In this document: piece after piece, positions 1 to 11,259 of the stretch
How positions within the stretch are numbered: the first letter of the stretch is position 1
How the letters are laid out: each line of letters starts with the position of its first letter
Assembly (NCBI RefSeq): GCF_900497805.2
Contig: NW_020944355.1
Coordinates: 4,064,323-4,128,322 of the forward strand
Source: Vombatus ursinus
Taxonomy: Eukaryota > Chordata > Mammalia > Diprotodontia > Vombatidae
Direction: 5' to 3'
DNA length: 64,000 bases
Program-made: the position numbers and the translations under genes
Notes under the pieces: model-generated
Told to the model about the DNA's origin: nothing
Databases searched by the model: none
Seen by the model: only the letters and a program-made list of their open reading frames with translations

Positions 1-2540
1 AGATTCTGTGACTAGGATTTGGCCAGTGAGGTTCCCTCTAAATTTGGAGGTTGTTGTCCTTCTGTATGTCACAGCTAAGTACTGTATGATGATATCCTCT
101 CATGTTGTACATTACATGATGATCTAGGGTTTTACAAATAGTAAACTAACCTTCTCCTCCTCCCAACCTCAGCTGCAAATTATTCAGTGTCCACTTTCTC
201 CGTCCCCTTTTCAAATGATAAGGCATGACAGGGGTGTGGTTACCACAAGCAAGTGTCCCCCCCCCGAGGATGACGCAATCCATGAGGCCTTAACGGCGAC
301 CCAGAAGTACAGATGGTTTATGACTTTCTCTAACTCTCGTTAGGCATACACCTCAATGTGCAACATCTCATAAATTATACTACATGCTGTAAAAAGCCAT
401 CAATTGTCATTCTTCCTGTGAGTTATTACCATTAAAGACAGTTATACCCCACAGCTACTGGGAGTTTCCACAATTTCCTTACCAATTCCTCTCCTAATGA
501 TTTCAGCATCTGCAAAAAGGGGAAACTGTAGATGTAGTGACTGATTAGGCAGTACAATTGCCTTCAAGCTGTAAAGTCAGAGGTTAAACTACTTTCCCGT
601 GAAAATATAATCAACTACCCACCACCAACCTTATCACTGGGCATTTCTGAGGAACAATTAAACCAGGTTCTCTGTTTCCATTTATCTTGTTTACATTTGC
701 ATAATAGAAATCAATGGAAATCCATTGCAACACAGAGTATTAACTTGCAATCAGCCAGGCACAGTCTTGGAGGGGAAGCTTGTCAGTTCTCCATAGGCAA
801 CCACTGCAGAAATCAGAACTTGATTTTTAAACACACCCATGTGCTGCTCCATGAATTTAGCCTCTGAACTGTGATTGAAAATACTCCAGCAGCCTGGAAA
901 GCCTTTCGAATGAGTGTAGCACAATCAAATGCCCGGTGGCTTAGCTTTTCAGGTGTTCTGGCTCCCAGGCATCCATGATGGTTCCCCAGATTTATGGGGC
1001 AACTTGTTTCCACAAAGAATTGGAGCCCCATATTCGTATCTCACCTTCCCTTTGCCCACTTCGGGATTCACAAAAGACTTTCCAGCTCTCCATGTTGATC
1101 TGTGTTCCCTTTTTAAGTACAGGATCCCATTTTGGGGTTTCTGGCAGTTGAGCTGAGGCATTATGAAACTAACAAGAACCTTAGAAATTGCATTCAGACC
1201 TGCCAAATAATTCCTCATCTCTCTTTTTCTCTTTCAGCAAGATTATTATTTCCTCTGAAGAGGGGTCCAACAATGCTAGATTTCTGAAGGATTTGCCAGC
1301 TTCCTTGTTCTTGCCACACCTTTATTTTATACCCTACTTTGGAGATTATCTTCTCTTCCCTGCTTGAATTTTGCATTTTAGAGCAATTCCTCCAAATATC
1401 TTGTTAATCTCTTTATCTTAAGCATGATAAAAATGATGATTATGATAAAAAATTAATGTTAACATCTTGTTAGCCATTTTTGTCGCATTATAAAAGAAAA
1501 AAGAGCTCCTTATATTGTTTTCCTCCCCCCCCCCATGACTTTTACATTTCTGGCTAAAGTTTGCCATCTAGTGGTCAAGATTAATCTCCTGGTGAAATGT
1601 AACAATATTCTCTTCAGCTGGATTGAGGATGGGGGGGGGGGGTGAGGCAGGCTGAGCTGGTTAGTGCCACCATTTTGACTAGATTGTCGAATCAGTTTCA
1701 GTAATATTTTACCAGATTGACAAGTAGTTGGGACTGTTTGGTTATGCTTACTCGTCGTGGTTTGGGCATTATGCAGACAGTGCCTGAATCAATCTACTGA
1801 AAAGGCTATTGGAAAATAAAAATAAATAGGAAAATGTAGCCTACTCGTGCTTTACTCAAAAGCAATCTGTATCTGTAATTTACATAGAGTTTTTAAGCTT
1901 CCATGATGTCGTACTTGATCACGATATCAAGGAGATTCTAGATAGGAAATATACTACCTCAGAGAGTTATTGATCTATTTTCATAAAATGTTCACATAAT
2001 GAGAACATCTAGTTAGAGGATTAATCAAAAGAGATATATGATTTTTTGAAGGATATCTTAATGCCTGAGCCATTTTGCCTTTTGATCAAAGGTAACAAAG
2101 GTTGTTGGTTTGGTTTTTGGTGGTTTTTTTTTTTTCTTTTGCTTGTTCAAAATCAAGTCATTCTATTCTGTCATACTGAGAGAAGAATTTTTTAGTCAAA
2201 ACAGTTGATGCCTGATGCCTGTGTTTTGCCAGAGCTCTCACTCCTGCTCTGCCATGGTTACTTAATAATCAGAGTTGGATTATTCAACCCCAGCACCAGC
2301 AAGTGGATATTGGTCCCTCTGACTCTGAGGAGGGTCACCTAACTGAGGATACAGGGAAATTTGTTAGGTGGCAGGAAAATGGATAAGGAATCAGGGCCAG
2401 TGGGAGAATGGTAACAGAGCCTGCTGGAGCTTCTCTGGAGGTGGCAGGGGAACAAAGCAGGCCACGATGATGCATAGGCCAACATTTCAGAGATACAGCA
2501 GCGTGCTGTAGCAGATAGGAATGCTGGAATAAGAATGGAA
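1..2540. other. Mostly unassigned, single-copy-looking DNA
   Basis: No repeat family or exon is recognised here apart from a CTCF-type motif at 1562-1574. Short homopolymer runs of C, G and T occur near 250, 1525, 1633 and 2130. Small open frames around 800-1220 lack splice context and family similarity, so I treat them as chance. Confidence 0.4.
1562..1574 (-). promoter_or_regulatory. Candidate CTCF-binding motif
   Basis: On the minus strand the 13 bases read CCACTAGATGGCA. This fits every position of the CTCF core as I recall it, CCASYAGRKGGCR. It lies outside any SINE I can see. A 13-base match occurs often by chance in a genome, so it is only a candidate site. Confidence 0.3.
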
Positions 2541-2550
2541 TAAGCAGATA

Positions 2551-2662
2551 AGAATGTCTGACAGATTTGATTTGGAATCTTGCCTCTGATATTTACCAGC
2601 TATGTGACCATGGAAAAGTCACTTGATCTCTGTAAGCTGCCATTTCCTCATCAAAAATGTTG
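2551..2662 (+). repeat. MIR SINE fragment
   Basis: Diverged MIR/CORE-SINE in forward orientation. The order ttaccagctatgtgacc, then aagtcacttgatctc, then catttcctcatc is the usual MIR body. Confidence 0.75.
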
Positions 2663-2669
2663 GAGAATT

Positions 2670-3160
2670 CATTCAGTACTCTGCGTTTTTTCAGCTTGGC
2701 CAATTAATTTTTATCATTTGGGTACATAAGGGAAGAACTAGACCATGGACACACCATCCATGTTCTCCAACCACATAGAATATGTCTGACCAATATATAG
2801 TCTTACAATTGGGTTGGGAAGACAAAGGCTAACTTTGGGGTAGCATGGGATTGGAATATGAATGCAGCTAGTACAATACTGGGAGTCACAGAGTTTGGGG
2901 ATGGATAAAGGTGTGGTTAGTAAGACACAGTCACTGAGTTGGGAATGGAACATTCTAGGAACAAGTACTTCAAGTTGAGCAGGTATTTCTGTTGTCCTGC
3001 CTAGGGACAATACTCTTTCCTACTGGAACACATTTCCTTGGAGTTTTCTTTTTTTTTCCATGTTAGAACTACTTGGTCTACCCCCAGGCCTTTTCAGTGA
3101 TGTCAGATTCTAGAAACATAACAAAATAAGACAGACCCAGGGTAAAATGGTGGTTAATAG
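2670..3160. other. Unassigned stretch
   Basis: No recognisable element or exon. Base composition is ordinary. Confidence 0.35.
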
Positions 3161-3164
3161 TATC

Positions 3165-3260
3165 TTCCTTGTAGGTCTGGTGTGAAACTCTAATGAGATG
3201 GTGTATGTGAAGTACTTGGCAATCTTTAAGGTGATATCTAAATGTCCATTATTACAGATA
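3165..3260 (+). repeat. MIR 3' fragment
   Basis: Matches the MIR 3' half: aatgagatggtgtatgtgaa, a spacing, then a decayed 'cttaaggtgatatctaaatg' and an attatta end. Confidence 0.6.
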
Positions 3261-3424
3261 AGGGTCATTGACTCTAGGGTAGAGAAAAAGTTGTGACTGG
3301 GACAGACTGCTTACTCTCTGAGGAGCTGCCTAGCTGCATATAGAGAAACTTCTCACCTAGGGGAATGTTGAATCCCAGGTGGTGAGCATTTTGGCCACAT
3401 TCATACTTAAAAAACACAGAAGTA

Positions 3425-3605
3425 ATAATAGCGGTTGCTTTTGCGCTTAACTGTGTTTCACATTGAGCATCTTATCTGATCCCTTGGACAGCACTGTGAG
3501 GTAGGCAGAGCAGACAATTTCTTCTTACTTCACAGAGACAGAACCGCAAATCAGACAGGTTAAGTGATTTGTCCAAGGTTGTACAGCTAGTGAGCCATAT
3601 CGTGT
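3425..3605 (-). repeat. MIR SINE, reverse
   Basis: Antisense MIR. It shows catcttatctgatccc, ctgtgaggtaggcagag, a decayed cattttacagatgagg region, and ggttaagtgatttgtccaag followed by acagctagtgag. Confidence 0.75.
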
Positions 3606-3679
3606 GATCCATCCACCGCATTGAATTGCCACACGCCCTTCGATCATTTGTTTTTCTCACATCCATTTTGTTCGTGTCA

Positions 3680-3848
3680 GAGTGTAATTAGAAGAGTCTG
3701 GGGGCTGGAGTCAAGAAGCCTGGGTTTGAGTCCTCACTCAACCATTAACTTACCGCGTGATCTTGGACAAGTCACTTTTCACGTGAGCTTTAATTTCCTC
3801 ATCTCCAGGTGCCTTCCAGCTCTGACATTCTGTGAACTCATGCAGAAC
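3680..3848 (+). repeat. MIR/CORE-SINE, forward
   Basis: Runs from ggctggagtcaagaagcctg through gatcttggacaagtcac and tttcctcatc to ccttccagctctgacattct, the tail common in marsupial MIR copies. Confidence 0.75.
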
Positions 3849-4749
3849 AAAACCTGTTCTGCCTCTGTGCACCATTGCCCTCTGCCAAATTCACTAGGCT
3901 TAGAAAGACTTCTGTACTATATGCAGCAAATCCAGGGTGTCCTCCATGAAGAGAAATCTGACAGGAAAGGCTTGCTTCTGGCAGGAGCACCTATTTTTCC
4001 AGAGACTTCTCCTGAGCTTCCTTTCAGCCTTCCCATAAGGACCACCTCTGTAAAACAACACGTTTGCTTCTTGCAATGATTGACAAAGAGAATTTGTGGG
4101 TCTACTTCAAATCAAGGTCCCAGTTAAAGAAAAGAAAAGTAAAAAGAGAAAGAAAGAAGCTCTAAGTCTGGTGTTATTATTGATTTTAAAAGTAACTTGT
4201 TACTGTGGAAAGACTCAAATTTGTGATCACGTGTGCAAGATGGATGAGTTGTTTTGAAGGTCCTGGTTGGCTGAATTTCATCCCATGAAGAGCCGTACCG
4301 AGCAAGGGGCCACTGGTTTTTTATCCCCCTGGGACACTGTCGTCTTAGAAGATATACTTCCTTCTTAAGGGGATTATCATTCCTGTCCACGTCCTTGTAG
4401 TCTTCCCCTGGTTTGTGCAGTCACATTTTCCCATGGTCCTATTTGGTGGCACCCCTCACCCAGGCCTGCTTCCTCCTCCCACCTGCCCTGAGGGCAAGAA
4501 TCAGGCTTCTTATTCTTTCCATACAACTATACCCATGATCAGATGACCTCTCTTCACAGATTTTTTAAAAATCTAGTGATGGCTCCAAATACATGTCATT
4601 GTTTGGAAGTTAAGTTTTTCTAGAAGCATACATGTCTCCTATATATGGGATATTGCCGCTCTGCCTGAGGACACTACATAATTTAATGAATGAGCCTCAA
4701 CATGTCCATTCTTATTTTTCATTATGAATGTAAGGAAAACCTATGGAGC

Positions 4750-4995
4750 CTTGGTCTGGTAGTTAAGAGACCAAGGTTCTGGTCGTATTTCTTAGCCAGT
4801 GGCATTCTGTATGGCCTTGGGCAAATTGTTTGGCCTCTTTAGGCTTGGATTTCTACCTATTAGAATGGAGGCTTCTTGAAGACAGGGCTGACTTCCTTTT
4901 ATTTGTTTGCATTTATTTATTTATTTGCTTAGCACAATGCCTAGTACATAGTACATTGTAATTACCTAATAAATAGTTTTCATTCATTCATTGAT
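4750..4995 (+). repeat. MIR fragment followed by an L2 3' end
   Basis: Positions 4750-4855 resemble a worn MIR (gtatggccttgggcaaattg). Positions 4860-4995 are an L2 3' terminus: ggcttcttgaagacagggct, then cacaatgcctagtacatagt and taataaatag, ending in the attcattcattgatt repeats typical of L2. Confidence 0.75.
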
Positions 4996-5039
4996 TCATG
5001 TGTGTGCTTGCATGAGCACAGCCCTTCCACTCTATACAG

Positions 5040-5040
<1 letters not shown>

Positions 5041-5115
<75 letters not shown>
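5041..5115. repeat. (CA)n microsatellite
   Basis: About 37 CA units with a short GACA interruption near 5066. Open frames across it on both strands (TH or CV repeats) are artefacts of the repeat. Confidence 0.98.
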
Positions 5116-5117
<2 letters not shown>

Positions 5118-5189
5118 AAGAAGCATAAGACAAAGTCTTTGCAAAATGTCTCTGGTTCCTTCCAGTTACTCCCATAAAGGCTAATTGGT

Positions 5190-5348
5190 ACCTGGTACTG
5201 TGGGGCCATGGGAAGTTGGGATCAGAGGAGCTGGGTTCAAATCAGGACCTTGGTTTAGTCCCTTCATCTCCCTGGGCCTCAGTTTCCTCCTCTGCACAGT
5301 AAGGGAAATAGACTAGATAACCTCTAAGGTGCCATCCATGATCCTTTG
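5190..5348 (+). repeat. MIR SINE, forward
   Basis: gctgggttcaaatcaggacc, then ctgggcctcagtttcctcct, then gactagataacctctaaggt and a ccatccatgatcc tail. This is a well preserved MIR-type CORE-SINE. Confidence 0.8.
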
Positions 5349-5349
5349 G

Positions 5350-6090
5350 TGCTTCTCTGAATTGTTACAAAGCCAGGAGTCTGTTCAGGAAAATATCTGC
5401 TATTAAAGGCCTTGAAAAGCCAGTTGCCGTCATTCACTCTGTTGATGACCATGTGGCTTGTGGAACTGGGCTTCCTTTACAACGCTTGCCATCCCAAGCA
5501 GCATTTTAATGCCTGTCATTCAAGGTTATGAAATGCCCAGGTTTGTGTCCTTAAGGTCCTGGGTCAGGTAGAGAACGAACGAGACACCTTGCTCTTGCCC
5601 TAGTGCTGCTGAGAGAGGTGATCGGGTTCTAGTTGCACTACTTTTCCTCAAAACCTAATTAAACAAGTTGTGTGCTTTTTCAGTCTTTATCATTGCTCAC
5701 TCATCTGTTTTGCTGGGGCTGGATATTCTGTATTTTTTGTCATCCTCATTTATTCAGTTCATGGATTTAGGCTCTATCTGCTGGAGAAAACTCTCATACA
5801 TAATGAAAAGGGGGAGATCTTATTTACATGCAAAAATCCTCCCATCATTACTGTCACCCCCCTGGCTCTGCAGGCTCTGAAACATCCTCTCCAACTCAGC
5901 TGGGATAATATTGCTGTGATTTATTATTTTTTTCTTGAAGCTGTATTGGATGTGACTGAGGTGACTTTCAGGGGAACCAAGGTATGTTCTAATAGAGTGA
6001 GCTGGCACTTCGCCTCCAACTTTGCCGTGAAACTGTTGAGATGAGAGGAAATGACAGCAGAACTCAGTGCCCATCTCATAGGAAGCCACC
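5350..6090. other. Unassigned stretch
   Basis: No repeat recognised. A 124-codon open frame (5670-6044, plus strand) has no recognisable domain and no splice or promoter context; I treat it as chance. Confidence 0.35.
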
Positions 6091-6099
6091 TACATTAAT

Positions 6100-6690
6100 A
6101 TTTTAATCAAAGCTCAAATTCCCAAATGGATCTGTGATCTTATCAATTTAGTTCTTCCTTCCAATGCTGGAGACCATAACCCATCTGTGCCTGCTCATTC
6201 TGTGCTATTCTCATTCATATCTTCCCATAAGTTTGGCACACAGGGTCCTTTGGACATGCCAGGGACCTTCCTCACTTTCTCTTGACATTGTGAGGATACC
6301 AGTGGAAGACAAGGGGAAGTCATCCTTCCTACATGCCGTATGACTAACCCATCTTGGTTTTTTTCTTAATCAGACATTTCTTTGAATTACATTTTCTTTG
6401 CCACGGTTCTCCTTCATGATTCCTTGTTTGTAATGTATTGTAGCCTGCTTACATGCACCATGCATCTCTCTGTTGCCCTCTGGGTGATACTTATTTTCAA
6501 TTCTTCGGAGACTGTAGTGTTGCATGACTTGAAGCCATACAACAGCACTAGTAGAATATCACTATTAAGGAAGATGGGCCCTTGGGTCAGAGAAAAGCTT
6601 GGGGTCATCAGAAACACTGCAAAATATTCTGAAAGCTGTCTGGCCTGCTCTCCTCTCCCTGCTCAATCATAGGTGCGGTTCATTGTCAGT
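6100..6690 (-). mobile_element. RTE LINE fragment (C-terminus and 3' UTR)
   Basis: Non-LTR retrotransposon of the RTE clade, minus strand. The frame around 6617-6414 reads VLLYGFKSCNTTVSEELK followed by ITQRATERCM, which matches the conserved RTE block LPxLLYGxETW...ITQRxMERRM downstream of the RT domain. Positions 6100-6360 resemble the RTE 3' region. It is 5'-truncated, with no RT palm. The copy is decayed and inactive. Confidence 0.75.
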
Positions 6691-7109
6691 GTCTTAATAA
6701 AGACATCATACTGTTTAATGCCACTACCTTCTTCCCCTTGCTTGCCCCCTCTCCTTCGTGACAGAGCCTTTGGGATAATTAGTTAAGTCTGGCATTAGCC
6801 CTAGGAGGTAGAGAAACACTGTTAAATCCATTTTCAAGGTGATAAATTACATTCCAGGTAGAGCCCAAAGAAGTGTCAAAGACAGAGACCCAGAATTTTG
6901 GCTTCTGTTACTCAGTTTGAACCAATAAACACATTTCTGAATTGTCTTCTATTCAATCACACTCATGCAGTGTTCTCACTTAGATTAAAGAAAGGAATTC
7001 CAGTGAACAGCAGGGAGCAAAGGGAAGGAAGTCAGCTGAGTTATGGGTGGCAACCACTGGTGCCGGTGGTAAAATAGGGACCTCTGATCTACTAGCTTAG
7101 GGGCATGTG

Positions 7110-7665
7110 TTATTTTAACTCCATTGCCTCTAGAATAAAATACAAAATGCTTAGCTTGGCATTTAAAGCCCTTCACAATCTGGCTCCCACCTTCTTTCCC
7201 AGTCTTATTTCATATTACTCCCTTCTCTTCGTTTTCTAGGTCAAACAACCTGACCTGTTAGCTGTTACCTGGACATGACATTGTACCTGCCCTATCCCAA
7301 TCTCTGCCTTTGTAGTGGTTCCCTCCCACCTTCTCTCTCCCTCTTGTCCATCTGTAATGCATTCTTTCCTTACCTTTGTGTCTAAGAATCCCTAGCTTTC
7401 TTTAAAGCACAGTTCAGTTGTCTCCAACACAGGCCTTCCCTGCTCATGCTAGTTCCTAGTGTTCCTCCCCACCTCCAGTTTTTATTACTGCACAAATAAT
7501 TGGTATCCCTTTAATGCGGTGCATGTTGAATGCCTCCAGTAAGCTCTCTGTAGAATATAAGCTCCTTGAAGGCAGAGACCATTCACTGTTTGTCTTTGCC
7601 TAGCATTATTGCTTTGCATATGGTAGGCAATTAATAAATGTTTGTTGGATTGAAATGAACAGATG
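7110..7665 (+). mobile_element. L2 LINE 3' region
   Basis: Starts with the L2 stretch ggcatttaaagcccttcaca / atctggctcccacc and ends with agctccttgaaggcagagac, tggtaggcaattaataaatg and gttggattgaa. This order is diagnostic of an L2 3' end in forward orientation. No intact frame remains. Confidence 0.85.
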
Positions 7666-7669
7666 TCAA

Positions 7670-8245
7670 GGTGGCCTGAGTAGAGAGGTATCATCCTGGC
7701 TTTGGCACACTGCTAAAGATAGCTCTCACAGAGGTTGACCTGGCAGCATCAGTTACCAAGATGTTCTTGCAGAAACAGTCATGGACACCATTGTCAGTCA
7801 GTGAATGTCAACTCCTGGTCTAAACAGTAAGATGTAGGAAGAGAAAGTGGAAACAATGGATTCAAATGATGTTTGGGATAATCTATGGATTTAATCAAGC
7901 ATGCTATGTTGGAACTTGTTACTAGTGATAATCAAGAACTAGCCCAAATTGTAGCATCTTGAGTCTCAAGTTTTGGGGGAGGTGATAATGTTTTATGAAG
8001 TCCTCCAAAGTCCTACCTGGTGAATATGTTCCAATATTTCAGTGGGTCTGTTGTCTATCCTCCAGTGGTGCAGATAATACCACATTTAAACCTGGCCATT
8101 CTGTGTTGCTCTTAATCCATGTCTTCTTGTAAATCTACTATGGGGAGGGGGTCCATTCGCCATGCTTGATGGCTTTCTCTAGGTCTGTTGACATTATTGG
8201 ATTTTTTTCTACTCACATATTTCCTTGACAGCCTCCTTGACCCTG
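7670..8245. other. Unassigned stretch
   Basis: No recognisable repeat or exon; possibly decayed LINE sequence joining the RTE fragment that follows. Confidence 0.3.
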
Positions 8246-8249
8246 CTTC

Positions 8250-8560
8250 TCCTGCATAAGCCCTTGATTATAATATGTTATAATCTTTTAATATTCACCT
8301 TGTGAATTGCACCATTGCCTTTAGGGTCATGTTCAATTTTAGTACTTTGTAGACCATGGTATTCTATAATTTGTACAAATATAACATCATGAAAGAGTAT
8401 TATTGTTCAAAGATGGGCCTTTGTTTCAGAGAGAATCTTAGGATCCTTAAAATCACTGCAGAATGGCCAAGAGTCAATCTAGCCAACACTGCTCCTCCCA
8501 GTTGAATTCTGGGCCCATCTCATTACCCATCTGAAGTATCTGTCACAGTTATGTGGATCG
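8250..8560 (-). mobile_element. RTE LINE fragment
   Basis: Similar to the minus-strand RTE copy near 6560-6665. Both carry agatgggcc..ttcagag, a conserved aatcactgcagaatg/aacactgcaaaatat block and a ggcc..ctctcctcccagt block. Strongly decayed. Confidence 0.6.
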
Positions 8561-8929
8561 GTGGGTTGTCTCTCCAATCACATATCACAGTCTGAACAAA
8601 CATGCATATACCCAACTTTAACATTAAATTCTAATGTTTCGTTGGAATATATACTTTTTTAAAGGTTTACATGATCCTTATTGTATTATTTAAAATATAA
8701 ACTATTTTTCATGATGATGATTTGGAATTTTAAATAAGGATCACATAAAACTATTTAATAAATTGTGTATGTTTTGGAGAACGTTGGCATTCCATTCTGA
8801 GATTGGGTATATGCATGGTAATTATATTAAAAGTCCCTTGAAACTTGCCATTTTTCCTTGGTTCACTTTTGTTTGCTGTTTTCACTTTGATTATCACAAG
8901 TACCCTATTATTCTGTGAATATCACATCT

Positions 8930-9085
8930 TTCAAGGATTTTCCTCCATATCTTCATAGTGACAGAACTGAGAGGTATAGAGAATATCAGATCCCACTGTG
9001 TTTAGCGTTTCTTGATTTCACAGAAGCTTTTGACACATTGGAGCAGGATATAGATTTAACTCTCCTCAAACATGTTCTCTGTCTC
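8930..9085 (+). mobile_element. RTE LINE fragment (RT palm)
   Basis: The frame reads REYQIPLCLAFLDFTEAFDT, closely matching the RTE RT segment REYKxPLCLxFxDYxKAFDS that holds the first catalytic aspartate. It lies in opposite orientation to the RTE fragment just upstream, so the two are separate insertions or a rearranged copy. Confidence 0.75.
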
Positions 9086-9109
9086 CCAGGAGAGATAGCC
9101 CTGATGTAG

Positions 9110-9208
9110 TAGGGTAGCTAGTTTGGTGTCAGGAGGCTTGAGTTCAAGTTAGAGCTCATTGTGACCTTGGATAAGTCACATGACCCACATGGGCCCGGGT
9201 TCTATTAA
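9110..9208 (+). repeat. MIR fragment, forward
   Basis: ggtgtcaggaggcttgagtt and gtgaccttggataagtcaca are the MIR A/B-box and core segments. Confidence 0.65.
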
Positions 9209-9210
9209 TC

Positions 9211-9427
9211 CAGAGCTTCTTAAACTTTTTGTGTGTGTATTGTGGACCCTTCTGGCAGTCTAGTGAAGTCTACGGATTCCTTCTTTGATAATTTTTTAAT
9301 TGCATAGGATTACAAAAGAAGCCAAAGGTTAGTGGAAATAAAAATGTGATTTTCTTTTTCCCTCAACCAATTCCATGGACTCCATGAAATCTGTTTACAG
9401 ACTGTGGGCCCCAAATTAAGACCCCTG
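9211..9427. mobile_element. Short non-autonomous hAT-like DNA transposon
   Basis: A 217-base element with imperfect terminal inverted repeats. It begins CAGAGCTTCTTAA; the reverse complement of its end begins CAGGGGTCTTAA. The flanking 8-mers tattaatc and tcttattc agree at 6 of 8 positions, compatible with an 8-base hAT target duplication. It carries no transposase. I recall this 'tggaccc...gcataggattacaaa' repeat from marsupial genomes but cannot name it. Confidence 0.55.
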
Positions 9428-9564
9428 TCTTATTCTGTAAGTTGAGGAAGAGTTGTATGTCCAAGACTTCTTCCAGGTCTTGGTGCTATAAAATCCAATC
9501 AAATATTTGAAAATTGGGAAGGGGAAGGGAATAAGCATTTAGTAAGCACCTACTGGTGTAAAAG

Positions 9565-9812
9565 AAAGACAGAGGGAAGAAACAAACATTTGTTAAGTAC
9601 CTACTAGGTGCCAGGAACTGTGCTGAGCGCTTTTCCAAATGTTACCTCACTTGATCCACACAACAACCCTGCAAGGTAGGAGGAGGCAGACAAAGGTTAA
9701 GTGACTTGCCCAGGGTCACACAGCTAGTAAATGTTGGAGGCTGGATTTGAACTCAGGTCTTCCTGACTCCAGACCCAGCACTCTGTGCACTGTGCCACCA
9801 GCTGCCTCTAGG
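9565..9812 (-). repeat. CORE-SINE (MIR/THER-type), reverse
   Basis: Well preserved antisense copy: taagtacctactaggtgcca, ttacctcacttgatccacac, gttaagtgacttgcccaggg, cacacagctagtaaatg, and at the end agcactctgtgcactgtgcc. Confidence 0.85.
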
Positions 9813-9844
9813 ATTAGGGTAATATTTCAGGGAGGGGGTGTTGG

Positions 9845-9968
9845 TATAAAGGATAGAGAGCTGGTCTTGGAGTCCAGAAGATCTGGTTTTAACTTACGTC
9901 TGAGATATAATAGGGCAAGTACTTTAATCTCTTGGTGCCCTGGGACATTCTCTTAAACTAAACTTTAT
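9845..9968 (+). repeat. CORE-SINE 5' half, forward
   Basis: ggatagagagctggtcttgg, then agtccagaagatctgg and gggcaagtactttaatctct followed by ggtgccctggga. This is the marsupial CORE-SINE head; the 3' part is missing. Confidence 0.75.
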
Positions 9969-10237
9969 AAATGAGTTCCTAATCTGCGTTTGGTGGATGA
10001 TGTTTCCACACTGAGTTTCCCACCCAAATGTAATCATAGAGCCCAACTACTTCTTCCCCCTTCCACATATATACAGTATGTCAGAGGTATCTCTGTGTAT
10101 GCACAAACACATACATGTGTGTATTCAGATTACCTACCTCTTATGAGTGTTATGAAGAAGGTGCTTTGTCAACCTTAATGTGATACACTACATGTGTATA
10201 TTCGAATACGTTAAGATTTTTATAGCAGATGTTATGG

Positions 10238-10263
10238 CAGAGGTATTCTGTTCAATACCTCTG
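10238..10263. repeat. Perfect 10-bp inverted repeat
   Basis: CAGAGGTATT and AATACCTCTG are exact reverse complements separated by six bases (ctgttc). It lies next to an L2 fragment and has no T-run or other sign of a terminator function. Confidence 0.6.
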
Positions 10264-10289
10264 AGTACAACTGAGTAGCACAATGAATA

Positions 10290-10600
10290 GAGAGTGATGG
10301 ATCAAGTGACAAAGTCCCTGTCGTCGAGGAACTTATATTCTAATGGAGGAGACAACCTGAACATGTAAATAAATACACCTACAAAGTCTACAAGATGAAT
10401 CCCAAGTTGTTTTGGGGGCTGAGGAAAGCCTTTCAGAGAAAGTGGAGCTTTAGTTGAGTCTGGAAGAAAAGAGGTAGAAGTGACACGAAAGTCCACTCAA
10501 GACAAGGAACAAGCCTCTGCAAAAGCATAAAGATGTGAGCTGAGATGCGAGAGATGAAGAGATGCGGAGTTATCCAACAAATGGGCAGATCACGTTTCCT
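10290..10600 (-). mobile_element. L2 LINE fragment, reverse
   Basis: gaggaacttatattctaatg, ggaggagacaacctgaac, aggaaagcctttcagagaaa and gcctctgcaaaagcataaag follow the usual antisense L2 3' order. Confidence 0.75.
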
Positions 10601-10804
10601 TGAAGACTCCCTTTGTGGGCCATTCCGCCTTGGGACTGCTAAAATTAAGAAGTATTTCCTGACATAAAGAATAAGCACATCTTCCACCCACTCATCCTGG
10701 GTTTACCCTCTCTGCCTAGATCACAGTTGGCCCTCAACAAGTATTCTTTTATTTGATTCTAGGCGTAGTTCAACAGCAATGTTTTCTTTTATTGGATCTT
10801 TTGT

Positions 10805-10970
10805 GGGTAGAGGGAGAGGACAGAGCTGTGATTTCCTCAGTGTAGGGAACTCCCAGTGTAGAAGCTCTCTCCACTGGAGCAAATCTTAGCAGGTTACCTG
10901 GGGCACTGATGAGTGACTTGCCCATAGCCTTGGTTTGTATGTAGCAGCAACAGGACTGTTGCCAAGGCTG
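10805..10970 (-). repeat. CORE-SINE 3' half, reverse
   Basis: gatttcctcagtgtagggaa / ctcccagtgtagaagctct, then ggttacctggggcactgatg and gtgacttgcccatagcc. This is the antisense counterpart of the SINE family at 33680-34135. Confidence 0.65.
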
Positions 10971-11259
10971 CCCTTCTGTACCTTTACATCTAGATCTTTA
11001 TTCTTTCAAAATGTGATTTAGAAATGCTATCCTGCACTTTTGAATGCAGTCTGTTTTGAACATGCAATCGCATTTGTCTCCTTGGCTTCATCTTGTCGTA
11101 TGCCCTCAGTTCTCGAATACCTTGAGGCAGCTGTGATCTCATCAATGTGGGCCTTCTCTTCAGTGAATGAAAGCTTATTCTATCTGATGACTAGAACTCA
11201 TCCCTGCTTGTCTGTTCCGTGTGGCCTCTCATAACCCCAGTGAGTACATCCAATATGCT

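Noticed and set aside
3621-4079. 152-codon open frame, plus strand
   Set aside because: Runs through a MIR SINE and has no family similarity; a chance frame.
5002-5209. His/Thr- and Cys/Val-repeat open frames
   Set aside because: Translations of the (CA)n microsatellite on either strand.
5670-6044. 124-codon open frame, plus strand
   Set aside because: No recognisable domain, no splice or promoter context, and of a length expected by chance in AT-moderate DNA.
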